Notes under the pieces: model-generated | What the model saw: the letters and a program-made list of their open reading frames with translations, nothing else | Database searches by the model: none | Told to the model about the DNA's origin: nothing | Program-made: the position numbers and the translations under genes | Shown: positions 20,701-31,428 of the stretch, one piece after another | Position numbering within the stretch: position 1 is the stretch's first letter | Layout of the letters: each line of letters opens with the position of its first letter | NCBI GenBank assembly: GCA_009760855.2 | Contig: WPIO01000021.1 | Coordinates: 1,739,001-1,791,000 of the forward strand | Reading direction: 5' to 3' | Length of the DNA: 52,000 nucleotides | Source: Cristatella mucedo | Taxonomy: Eukaryota; Bryozoa; Phylactolaemata; Cristatellidae

Positions 20701-23700
20701 CCACCGCGCCCGATCTTCAGAGCTCATCGCGTTTGAATTCGTAATCGCTTGGATCGGCTATCTTCTTTGGGCGCCCGCGGTCAAGCCGCTTTAGAATGTC
20801 GCCCCATTCTGCATTTAGCGAGACTTCACGCATAGCCCAGTGCTCGGGTCTGCGGAGCTGCGGAAGTCCTGACGTACCTGACGCAGACGAAAGTTGGCCT
20901 GCTGTGTGCGCACAGCCGCGGGTCAAGAAAAGACGGAAGCCAAGAGCGGCACGAAGAGCGCGGGCGACTGCGAGCAGGGTGCAGGGCGTCGCGATGCGAC
21001 GCGCATAGCGGAAGCCGACGGGCCGTGTGCACGTGCCGCGCTAATAACTTAAATAAGAAGCAGGCAGGCATTCTCGTCTCGGCATGTCCCGCGAAGGGCT
21101 CGTCGCACGAGCAGCCTGGCGCTGGCGCGGTGCCGCAGCTGCGGCGGACGCAGCAGCTGGTGGCGTTCGGAGCTCGTCGAGAAGGATGCTCTATATTCGT
21201 TCGCTTCCACCGCGTCGCCAGGAGCGGTGAGGCAGTGTCGGCCGCAGCGCGGGTAGCGAACATACCCGCGAAGATCAACTCCGGTTGGATAGCAAGGATG
21301 CGACGGGCGGGATTGACTCGTTCGGCACGCGCGCGACGCCCGGGATTTCCCCTCGGTGAGCTCCAGCAGTCAATCCGACGTGCTACGTAAAAACTAAGAA
21401 GCAAATTATCTCCACAGGTCAGGATAAGCGTCTCGAGACGGCCGACGGCGCGAAGTTTCGTTCAGCTTCGAGTTGCTGTGCAAAGTGTGCAGGGCCGGAT
21501 ATAGAAACGAGAGCGCTTGAAGAGGCTGTGCGTAACGCAGGGTGGCCCGATGTTTTTCTTGCGATCGTAGCCACCGCCGTTGCCGCCGCAGCCGAAGCCC
21601 ACGCGCGAGCGGTGGCTGCAGAGACGCGCACGCGTCGTCAACGTGCGCCGTCCGGCCCTGGCTCCCGCCGAGTTCCCCCAGCAGTCTGCCTATCGATTGA
21701 CCTTTGGGAGTCGATGTTGGTGCGCTGCATTTAGACCGGCACGGGCCGCTCGCGCTCTTTATTCTCGCCAAACAGAGCTGCCTCGGCTTTGTGCTCGGTC
21801 CGTTGCGGTCGCGGTCTGTCATCAAATCAGCAGCCTTCGCTAGCTCGACGTAAGTACACGTTGCTTGGTTACATTTCTCTGGAGGTTTCCGAGTTCGCGT
21901 AGGCGATCGTGCTGGCGAAGTACGCGTACGCCGCTGCTTTCCAAGAAAGCGTCCGTTCCGCGCGTCGAGATGAAAAGCGAAAGCCCGCCCGTGCATCTCG
22001 TGTGACGAGCCGCTACAAATGCGGCGAGAGCGGCCTCGCTCCGTCCGTCCGGACGGACGGACGGAGCGAGGCCGCCAACTCCAAGAGCTCGTGACGGAGC
22101 TAGTCTCCACCGACGCGCGGCGAGTACATGCGAGGCCTGTAGCTTTGAAACGGCGGCGAGCTGTATCGGCCAGCTTGTAGCAGATATTCATTAATCGCGG
22201 CTCCCGAATTGTGATGGGCCTAGGAACCGATTACGCGATAATCCACGGCCGAGGTCACCTAACAGCCGACGCCACGAGAGAGGTAGCCAGTTGGCTTCCG
22301 TAGCTGGCCTAGGCATTTGAGCTAATTCGAGCTCCAGGCCACAAGTCGACGGCGTACGTCATGGCCGCTGTTGAACGCCTGTAAACCTCCGTCGCTGTCG
22401 AATTGAATTCTCAGCATTTTGGTCCAGGTTAGGACTTAATGTGCTGAGGTGTGAGCGCTCTTCGTCACTGCCGCGTTCCAGCTGCTGTCGGCACGCCTGC
22501 ACGTGTCGGTGTCTACACCAGTAGGTCGCGAGCTGGAGACAAAGTTCAGGCGTCACCGGCATTTGTCGCGCGCTGGCCGAGACTGAAAGCCGTGCGAGTG
22601 CTGCGCTTGCAGATTAATTCAGCTCGGACGCGGAAGCCCAACCTCGCTTTGGTAACAGCTTACATCGCGGCTAGCGACTTGCTGGTGGAATATTGTCGTA
22701 CGTAGGCACGCAGACAGAAGCGGAGCGCAGCTGCGATTAAAGAGCGTCCGTACCTCAACATAGCACGTCTGCATCAATAACGTAGACGAGCGTATTTGAC
22801 AGCGTCGGAGAATTGCAGGCGTTCAACAGCGGCCACGACGTACACAAATGGCTCCTCATAATCTAACTGATTTAGCTCGCCGCCGTCTCGCTGCCTCCTT
22901 CCTAAATCAAGGCAGTCCTCAGCTGTAATAATAACAAACCCAACATCCAACAGAGGTGTCGACGTTCGGCTTCGCCACCTCGTTAGGCTCTAACGCAAAT
23001 GGCTACAGAGGATTTTTCAGACGCCTTATAAGCTGCGGCTGTACGGGGCCTTGACATTATCTTCGTCATCAACAGCGTCTCACCGCCGAACTGGACTTCG
23101 AACCGCCACCAGAGCCCTCAGCCTTTCCCACGTACAGCTACCAAGCACTTCGCTTCGCTGGAGACAAGCGAGTGCCTTCAGCCTGTAGTATAGCCATCTC
23201 ATGCAGTGCGCAGGCGCGGCTGGCTTTCGTGGGACTCGCTGTGAATAAACATTCACCGCGGCGGCATCAATGCCTCGCGCCATATTGATGCGCGTGCTGA
23301 CTTAACTCCTCGTAAGAGGGCGTGCGTTTGTCCTGTCACCGGTGTAGTCGCAAGCACTGACGCTAGCGCGAGATGACTGCTAAGGTTCGTTACAAACTAT
23401 CCACTACTTGTGACACTTTTTCAAACGTGGCGTACTACTTCTACGTCTGGGCCGAAGTAGACCGCAAAGCACAGAACTCGCACAACGGCGCAAGTATCAG
23501 CCGACGCGCGACGAAAGCCGATGACGCCTGGACTTGTCTCGTGGCTAGCGACTTGCAAGCGCTGACGATCGATGCGCGCGCGCATGCGCCGCACAGTGGC
23601 GGAGCACGGCAACGACGAAGAGCGCCCCCTACCGTGACGTGTCTGTATTCGTTACGTAGATGCGTCTATTTGACTGCAACTGAGGGTTGCAGGCGTTTAA

Positions 23701-24045
23701 CGGCGGCCGCGGCGTACATCAACTGCTCCGTAGTCTAACGCTCAAGTAAGCTCAGATGCGGCATTGGCCGACTCGGGAAACACAACCGACTACCTATCTC
23801 ATGGCGTCAGCTTCAGTGCGGACTAGGCCAGAGATTATTGCATAATCGATTCCTTGCCATTACAACTCGGAAACCGCGAATACTGGCTAGCAGTCATAAT
23901 CTGGCTGACTTGGCTTGCCACCGTTTCAGCGCTCTTAGCTAGCGGCGCTGCGATTCTACGTAGGCTCATTCGATCATCTTTAGTGGCAGAACCGTATTAA
24001 GAGAAGCGGGTCAATCGAGCCAAGGTCGTGAGAGTCTCTTCGGAA
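20701..24045. other. Start of GC- and CpG-rich block; no recognised gene
   Basis: The base composition shifts sharply near 20.7 kb. Many long frames on both strands are rich in Arg, Ala, Ser and Pro and lack domains, which is expected of GC-rich non-coding DNA. A perfect hairpin is listed separately. Confidence 0.45.
22030..22075. repeat. Perfect inverted repeat, 21-bp arms, 4-base loop
   Basis: Arm 22030-22050 is the exact reverse complement of 22055-22075; the loop is GGAC. The inner part is a CCGT/ACGG tandem. Confidence 0.9.
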
Positions 24046-24200
24046 TATAATAAAAACTTAACTCATTTGTAAAGCGCCCCAAGAGAAATTCATCTCTACT
24101 CAGGCGTTTCACATATACCTCAGGGCTCGAGCCCACGACCTCGGCCAGATCTCGGTCGGTGCGAGCACCTTAACCGCAGGACCTATCCAGCTCGGCCGGC
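24046..24200 (-). mobile_element. tRNA-derived SINE, family 1
   Basis: The minus strand carries the B-box GGGCTCGAGCCC and the end block AGAGATGAATTTCTCTTGGG. It faces another copy about 600 bp away at 24803. Confidence 0.75.
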
Positions 24201-24802
24201 TTTCCGCCCAGCTGAGAAGGCTCTGCAGTCGGGCAGCCCCCTTCAAGGTACTCCTCATATTAAACATTAGTTATAAGTATTCTTCCGCATTTGAGCATCT
24301 GCCAAAAGTAAATAAGGAAAGGTTCTTTTTGAGCAGTGCTGATGTCACGAGCAGAGCCTTCAGGTCACTGGTAAGCACTGCACCGAAACTGCGTGCTATC
24401 GCGCTTTGGGGTGAGACGCGGGTACGCACTGACTAATGCGCGTGAAGGCTCGCTCCAACAACCACCGTCTCGCCTGCCGGCAGCTAGGAGTGGTTTCTTG
24501 GATTATTTAGATCGCGACCGCGAGTTTAGGCGACCGAAAGACACTGGCAGTGTGCCGCCATTAGGCCAACTTGCGAGCCTTCACATTTGAACGAGCCTTG
24601 AGCGTCCAGGCTGCTTCCCCCACCAAGGGCGAACTGACTTTGGAAGCAAGCGCGGAGCTGCACGCCAGCCTCGTCCTAATGTGTCGGCGACTCACTTTTA
24701 ACTACGCGTGACGGACCCACACGTGACCAGCCACCCGCCCTTAGCGCTCGGTGGGCCGTTGAGTAGCGCACAGCCCGATGCACTCTCCAGGATTGCAGGA
24801 GT

Positions 24803-24952
24803 GCACCGTTCTGGTTTGATCCCGCGGTTAAGATGCTCGCCCCGACCAAGGTCTTGTCGAGGTCGTGGGCTCGAGCCCTGAGGCTTATACGAAGCACCTG
24901 AATAGAGATTAGGTTCTCTTGGGGCGCTTAGCAAATTGATTATAGTTTTTTT
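24803..24952 (+). mobile_element. tRNA-derived SINE, family 1
   Basis: Shows CGGTTAAGATGCTCGCCCCG, the B-box GGGCTCGAGCCC and the LINE-like end CTGAATAGAGATTAGGTTCT with an AT-rich tail. Confidence 0.78.
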
Positions 24953-26397
24953 TATAAACTATTCTCGCTTTCTTTTCGATGGAAGCCAGTCGAGTGCCGA
25001 TGCGAGTCGTGCGTGGTAAGCCATTTCATTTCCCGCCCCTCCTCTATCGGCTGCACCCTCGCCGCCATGGGGCGACGCGAGGGCGCCGTCCGCCAGTGCG
25101 CGAGGAGAACTCCAGGGCAGACTCGATATGGAAGGCGGCGGGCTCTTCGTTTTATCTTTGAAGCCGAGCCCATTCGCCACCGCCGGCGGAGCCGCATTTT
25201 TCGCTGGCCACTGCTGCTGTAGTCCGAGCACTCGCTATCCGAGCACTTCGCGCTCGCGCACGCGCATGAGCGCGAAGGAGCGGAGGTTGTCGTGCTTTGG
25301 CTAAAAACGTCGATCCGACGCGTGGTTCGAATCGCTCACGTCGACCGCTTTTCGCCAAGCTGCATCCGCCCGGCGATCGCACCGCTCGACGCGGCAGTAG
25401 CGCGTAGGCGCGACGGCTCGCGCCCTGACTGAGCGATCTCCTCCGATAGTCCGGCGGCACTTCGCAAGATCTAACTGGCGCGCGCGCGGTTTCGCACGCC
25501 AGAATCAAGCGACGGAAAGATCTGGAACTAGATTGGAGACGCGCACTGATCAGAATTCGCGTATTCAGCACGGACTTCGCTATTGAGCTGCGCTATCGTC
25601 GGCCATGTTTTTATGTTCGGCAGGCGTCTGTGCGTCGTCTATATTTATCTTGCTATACGGGCGAAACCTGGGAAAGGTGGCTGCGATCTTGACTTAGCGT
25701 TGGCGGTCGCCGCTGAGGCAGCCGGGCGGTGCGTTCAGTTCTGGCAATGGCGCACCGGAAGCTATTCCCTGTAAAATATTAGCCGCTGCCTATTGCTCGG
25801 GAAACAATCGATTGCGAAACGTAAAATGACACGCTTGAACGTGCCATTAAGTTAACGCACGGGGTGGGTGGCTACATGCTGTCGAGTGTGGACGCCAGCC
25901 AAGTAGCCGCTGACCGATCGGCTGTCCGGTCATTGCGTCAGCAGCCCCGGCACCCTTCGCATTCTTCCGCAGCCCTTTTCAATTGCCACTGCGCTACAGC
26001 GGCGGCTACTTTTCTTTACATAAAAGACAAGTGCTCAACGGCTTCGAGTCAAGACACGAGACCGCCGCGCACAGCAAGCGATTCGGACGGACATCCGTCG
26101 GGCGGCTGCGTCCGCAGTAGGACTGGACGAGGCCGAGCGTCCACCGGCGGCTGCGGACGCCCGGCCGAAGCTGCGGAGGCGGCGGCGGCGGGTGCGGCAG
26201 CCGCCACCACGCGCGACAGACGCCGGCCGAGAGCCGGATTGGCGCTCTAACCGGCGAGGGCGTTGCTGCCGCCGAGCGGCAGCTCCGCCGGCGGCGGCAA
26301 CCGTCGAAACCGTCGAGGAGCTGATTCGCTCGCGATTTCGCCAGCGGATTTCGCTCCGCTCTCCGACGCGAGCGACGAGTAGCAACCAGGCAGTTGA

Positions 26398-26457
26398 CGA
26401 CGAGAGAACTGCCGAGGCCGCGCCCTACGAGGCGCGGCCTCGGCAGTTCTCTCGTCG
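26398..26457. repeat. Perfect inverted repeat, 27-bp arms, 6-base loop
   Basis: 26398-26424 is the exact reverse complement of 26431-26457; the loop is CTACGA. It is the longest perfect hairpin found in the window. Confidence 0.9.
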
Positions 26458-26579
26458 ACGGAGAGGAGCTCGCTGATGCCCGCAGCGCCGCTTCGCGTGA
26501 AAAAACTGAGGAGCGCTAGCTGCGCGGGCCGCCAGTCGCGCGCGTTTGGCCGCGTCGCATTTGACCGGCAAGTTCGAAC

Positions 26580-26630
26580 CGGCGCCTCCGACGCTCTCCG
26601 ACGCCTGCGTCGGACGGTGCGGAGGCGCCG
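26580..26630. repeat. Nested inverted repeat
   Basis: Outer arms of 11 bp (26580-26590 with 26620-26630) enclose an inner 8-bp stem (26597-26604 with 26607-26614), so the strand can fold into a two-tier hairpin. Confidence 0.75.
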
Positions 26631-27441
26631 GTGCGCTCAATTCGACTTCGCCGCGGCGGAGGGAGGCGGCTGCCGCCGCCTCTCACCTTCGCTCAACGCC
26701 AACACACGTCGCAGTGCTGCAGCAGGGCTCAGCGGGAGCGGCTGGGAATAACAGGAAGCTGCCATTAACCTAGGATTACGTCCTCGCTTGGGCGGCGTCC
26801 TAGAGCGTCAATACGCTCGGGCCGCAGCTGCCAACTCGATGGCGCGCATGACCAGCGACGAGGTGGCGTGATCTACCGCTGCCTCGAGTTGGCGCAACCG
26901 GCGTCATTGCGGGGCCGCCGCCGGCTTGCCTCTATCCCTCACGCTCGGCGGCTGCGTCGGCGGCCGTTTCGACGTTCGGCACACAGGTGGCCGCACTCTG
27001 GACGATGACGTAAGTGCCTCTCCCGAGGCCCGTCTAGCGATTCCAGCGGTGAAACTCTTATTCCTGAATGCTATTGCGTACGTGAACACGTTTCATTTTA
27101 AAAAGAGACTCGAGCAGTCCGGACTCTCGAGATACTAGAGGGCACTTTCGGGAAGCCGCTGAGCCCCGACAGATGGAGCATTTAGAGAGCTCGATTGCGA
27201 CCAGCTCGCGCGCGATGCGTTTCGCGCGGGGTAACCGGCGCCCGTACGTTATGGAATCGCCGGAAAATTCGTTTCGCGTTCAAAAAGTGACCGGAGCTGA
27301 AGTCATTGCACACTTCCGCTATTCCTGACGAACCGTCCGCTGGAGGAGCTCTGTCTCGCTGAATCGAACGGCGATTGCGGGTGGCGGCGAGCGTTTGACG
27401 AATTGAGGAGGCGAGCGAGCGCGTTCTCGACCGGTCGACCG

Positions 27442-27465
27442 GAGGGCGCGCGATCGCGCGCCCTC
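27442..27465. repeat. 24-bp perfect palindrome
   Basis: GAGGGCGCGCGA followed directly by its reverse complement, with no loop. Confidence 0.85.
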
Positions 27466-28749
27466 GGGCCGAGACTCTCGCGTTGCACGCACGGCGCTAT
27501 GCGAGCTGGCGGACGCCTCTCAGGCTGCGCTTGCCCGCGAGGCGTTCGCCGGCGCCTCCGTCCGCCGCCGTTCGCGAAGCCGCCGCTATCTATTGGCCCG
27601 GGCCTCACACCGAGTTAAATCGATAGGCTCGCTGCAGACGATGGGCCCGGCTGCTTACCTGAACAATGACGACTCTAATAATTGCGGCGACTAGGCGCGC
27701 ACCGAGTCGCGCGGGTCCACCAATCGCGGTCGACGCGCGCGCCGCCAGACGAATCTGTACTTAACGAGCGCCGCCAGCCTCGGCGTCGCACTAAGTCCCT
27801 CGACGGTAGCGGCAGACGGGCATTCGGGTCCGCTAGCTGTCACTGACTGGTGAGCGTGCGTCGCGCCCGCCCGCGCGCGCGCGCGCTCGTCCGTGGCGGG
27901 CGGCGGTGCGCGATGGCAGCGGCCCGCGCGTGCGAGCGAGCGCTCGAGCGATTCCCGACGGCAACGCCGACTGGGCGACGCTCGCGACGCGCGTCGTAGC
28001 TCTCGCCGACGCGCGTCGGCGGCCGACGGTCGACGCGAGCGCCGTCCGCTCGGGCGATCCGCCAGGAGACTCGGTTTCGGCCGCGAGCGACGCGCTCGCG
28101 GAGGCTTCGAAGGCTGCGCGACGAGACGGCGGACGCGCTGGCGGCGAGCGGCGGAAGTCGCGGTCGATCCGAGGTCGAAGCTGGGCGAGCGGAGCAGCGC
28201 CGACTTGTCGGGCACCCGAATCGGCAGCGACGGGACACGCCGCGGTCTGTCCGACGAGCAATAGCGCAGGCGCCACCTGCCCGATCGCAAAGTAAAACTA
28301 AAGGTCGGCCGATTCAGAAGCCTCAATTGTACACGCCCATTGGCAGGAGAGCATTAGCGGCTGCTTATATGAGCGCTGTAGCAGAGCATTCTATCGCAAC
28401 CAATTAGCATGCTTCCACAGCAGCCTGTGTAAAAGTGACTAGGCAGAGAGCCTATTAGCTTTGTTGGGGTGACACACATTTCTTCATATTAATAATTGTT
28501 TAGTGCTTTAGTATTACTATCGTCTACGCTTGCAGTGGGCAATTAAGGAATGCCACCTGCTGTGGCGGAGCCGAGGGCAAGGGCAGAGGGCAGGGGGGTA
28601 TTACTCCTCCCCCCCTACTACTGCTGGGAAGCCAACTGGGCCGCCGCCTATTCCTACGCCGCCGACCGACGCCAATGACGAAATGAGGTCTCAATCCCAT
28701 TCGACGAGAAACCGGAGAGTTGGTGTCGAATAAACACTGACTTTGAGCT

Positions 28750-28855
28750 ATAGTCTTTTGTTATTGGCCTGTGTAGCCCAGGGGTGAGCATGAGAATCTT
28801 GCAAATCTTGGTTCCTGCATAAACAGTTTGCAGGTCTCGATCCTGCCTAGACAGA
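28750..28855 (+). mobile_element. Possible tRNA-derived SINE head
   Basis: TGTAGCCCAGGGGTGAGCAT (A-box-like) and GCAGGTCTCGATCCTGC (B-box-like) are present at tRNA-like spacing. It abuts a family B LINE tail. Confidence 0.4.
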
Positions 28856-29290
28856 TGTAATGTAATGTAATGTATCTCCGTCTGTAACTCCACAAAGCGA
28901 TACAGACTATGTGGGTGTTACGCCAGAGAGTTTTGTATAGCGCACTCACAGCCTAAGCGGCTTTCGGTACGCATTTGGTAGCCAACAGACTTCATCTCAC
29001 GCAACAAAGAGAAAGTGGGAAGCATAGCAGAGTCAGGAGAGCAGTTGAGGTAGTGAGTAGCATAGAAGTAGCAGCTCAGGACCGCTGAAAAGGATGTGCC
29101 ATAGTCGGCAGTTGTAGAGTAGTTGTCGTTGCGTAAGAATTGTGGAAGCGAGTCCCACGGTCAAGGATCTGCAGAGACAAAGCTTCTGTCGCCAACGCTC
29201 TTTAAGCGGAGGAATGGGAGAGCTAATGTATTGTCCGCACAGGACCTGAGGGCGCGAAGAGGCCGAAACTGATGCAGCATTTCAGCTCCT
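28856..29290 (-). mobile_element. LINE family B fragment, 3' end
   Basis: The plus strand begins with three TGTAA units (the ATTAC-type tail reversed), then CTCCACAAAG and sequence collinear with 3.78-4.2 kb. Its minus-strand translation includes the RKLGLSTK-type decayed C-terminus. 5'-truncated. Confidence 0.8.
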
Positions 29291-29312
29291 GGCTCCGGCG
29301 CTGGCCAGCGGC

Positions 29313-29355
29313 AGGTGCTCAACATTCACGAATGGGTCGTGAATGTTGAGCACCT
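29313..29355. repeat. Perfect inverted repeat, 18-bp arms, 7-base loop
   Basis: 29313-29330 pairs exactly with 29338-29355. The loop plus one arm end, GAATGGGTCGTG, recurs once more at 29454-29465. Confidence 0.88.
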
Positions 29356-29636
29356 CAAAGCGTCTCCTGTGCGCCAGCAGCGCTTACGTCAAGTCTAGGC
29401 TAAGGCGCGAATTCGCGCGCCAAGACAGGTCCGGACCAGTTCGCGCCGTCCGCGAATGGGTCGTGCCAGCACGCCAGGTCTGCGCTCAGCAGGCCAGATC
29501 TCGCCGCGCGAAAGACTTCCGTAGCCGTCGACCAGCGGTCGCTCCTCGGGCGCATCGCGAAGCGCGCTCGCTCGTTTTTCGGACTTCGCGCACCGATACG
29601 ATCGCCCGCTCGCTCGCCCGTCCGCCCGCCGAGCGC

Positions 29637-29668
29637 GCGGAGAGCGTCGGCCAATCGACGCTCTCCGC
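29637..29668. repeat. Inverted repeat, 13-bp arms, 6-base loop
   Basis: 29637-29649 and 29656-29668 are exact reverse complements. Confidence 0.8.
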
Positions 29669-29836
29669 ATATCCGGCGCGCAATCGCCGACCGACGCGCC
29701 GCTCGACGAGCGCCGGTCGCTCCGCGAGAGCTGATTCGGTAGGATTCGGATCGGGCGGATCGGGGTGGCGACGGTGGCGGCGGCGGCCGGCTGCGGTCGG
29801 TCGGTCGGTCGGTCGCCCACGGTGGCCGGCGATCCG

Positions 29837-29890
29837 CGGAGCGAAAGCGCCTCCTCGGCATGCCGAGGAGGCGCTCGCTTTGCCGCTCCG
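29837..29890. repeat. Palindromic hairpin with interrupted outer stem
   Basis: An exact 15 + 15 bp palindrome (29846-29875, no loop) extends through mismatches into a second 7-bp stem (29837-29843 with 29884-29890). Confidence 0.8.
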
Positions 29891-31279
29891 AGCGGACGAT
29901 TGGCCCGGCGGATGACGTGCGCTTCCCGCGATCGTAGCTGCGAGCGGGCGCAGCCGTCAATGCATTCGTGCAACGTCTGCCCACTCGTTAGACAGGATGC
30001 GATGCAGGCCGCCTTCGCTTAAAAGCTGAGGGTTTTAGCTTGGGCCACTCTAGCTCAGGGCTCTCCTCGCCCGTCGCCGCTCGAGTGAGCGCCGCCGCGG
30101 AGCGACAGCGGCGCTGATCTGTCGCGCTTCGCAGCACTCGATGTGGCTCGGGCGAGTGTCCCGCTCGTGCTGCACGAGGTTGCGCCACGCTGATGCTGCA
30201 TCCGACCGGGCCTCTGTACGAGGGCCTGTCGTCGCGCGCGATCGGGGCTGAGCTAGATTCATTTCGAATCGCGTTTCTTTTCGCGCCGCGCTTGGCTTGA
30301 CGGCCAGGCCACTCTAGCGTGCTTCCCGCCCGCCGTATGTTTCTCAACCGACCCGTTTGCGACGCGACAGGATCGGGCTCTCTTCGCGTGCGGTGCCATT
30401 GCAACTTTGGACGGTTCGATAGATTTACGAGCGACGACCATGAGAGGTCAAGCTCGGTCGCACGATCACCATTCGACGGCCGCCCCAGGCGCCAGCCGAT
30501 CGTCGGGCGAAAAAAGCCAAATGTCGCCGTCGGCGGAAGCAATTTCTACTGAATCCAAATTCTCCGGAGACATAGAGGGCGACGGCTGCGTGCACTGCGT
30601 GTACAGGCGTAGCCAGGCGGCTTACGCGCGGACTTTTCGCTAGCGCGTTCCGCTCTCCAGACCTTTCGCCGGCCAAGCAGAGCCTAGTGCGATGAAGAGC
30701 ACTCGGCGGCAGGCACCGATCAAGCGGGCCTGCAGCCAGCAGGTGCCCACTCCCAGAGTGGTCTGCAGCAGCAGCAGCAGCAGCGTCGGCATAAGTAGCA
30801 CTAGCGCCAGCACCGGCAGCTGCAGCCACAGTAGTATGCCGTCCCAAGCTTTGCATAGAGTCGAATAAACTACTGGCTGAGCAGTCAGCAAGATTTCAAG
30901 AAGTTCCGCAGTGCGCAGCGTGGAGGTCGATGGGCGTGAAAAACAAAAATGTTTCATGCCGTTATAAGGAATCAGACGCACATAAAAACTCACTCACGTG
31001 TATACAGGACGCGGCGCTCTGCCATTACTATCGTTACGGATCGGAATCGGGCGGCCGCGATCTCCTGCGAGTCCTGGGAAAAAGGCACCAGCTCAAGCTG
31101 CGCGGCACCTACGCACGGACGCTGCACTGCGGATATCAGCCAATGTCGCGCCGAGCCGATTTAGAATTGCACCCTAGACGTGACTGTCCGATGTCATAGC
31201 TTTGGTTTCCAGCCCCCCTCCGCCCCGCCCGCCGCTGAGGACGGCGCGATATGCACGTCTTTCTTTCCTTCTAAAAAAA
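29891..31279. other. GC-rich DNA, no recognised gene
   Basis: Includes a CAG repeat at 30765-30783. The hydrophobic minus-strand frame crossing it owes its leucines to that repeat. Confidence 0.4.
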
Positions 31280-31428
31280 TATAGTTCATTTGTCTAGCGC
31301 CCTAAGATAGCCTAGTCTCCACCCGGGCACTTCACGTACCCCTCATGGCTCGATCCCACCGCCTCGGCCGTCAAAGTCTAAGACTTTGCTTTCGGCAATC
31401 GTCTTAACTGCAGGGCCAAATATCGGTT
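31280..31428 (-). mobile_element. tRNA-derived SINE, family 1, diverged
   Basis: The order TTCATTTGTCTAGCGCCCTA, then GGCTCGATCC (B-box, reversed orientation), then CAATCGTCTTAACTGCAGGG follows the other family 1 copies. Confidence 0.65.

Larger units (their letters stand above)
24953..28745. other. GC-rich block with several hairpins; no recognised gene
   Basis: Long Arg/Ala-rich frames on both strands, for example at 27691-28326 (-) and 27893-28295 (+), overlap each other in several frames, which argues against coding. GCG runs occur at 27868-27885. No domain was recognised. Confidence 0.45.

Noticed and set aside
27691-28326. Long open frames (up to 211 codons) on both strands in GC-rich DNA
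   Set aside because: Several frames are open at once, products are Arg/Ala/Ser/Pro-rich and lack domains; this is the expected effect of few AT-rich stop codons. The same reasoning applies to 21406-22191, 29343-29984 and 32153-33155.
30640-30993. Minus-strand 117-codon frame with hydrophobic stretches, loosely claudin-like
   Set aside because: Its leucine run is the reverse of a CAG repeat, no claudin signature residues are in order, and the plus strand is open as well.
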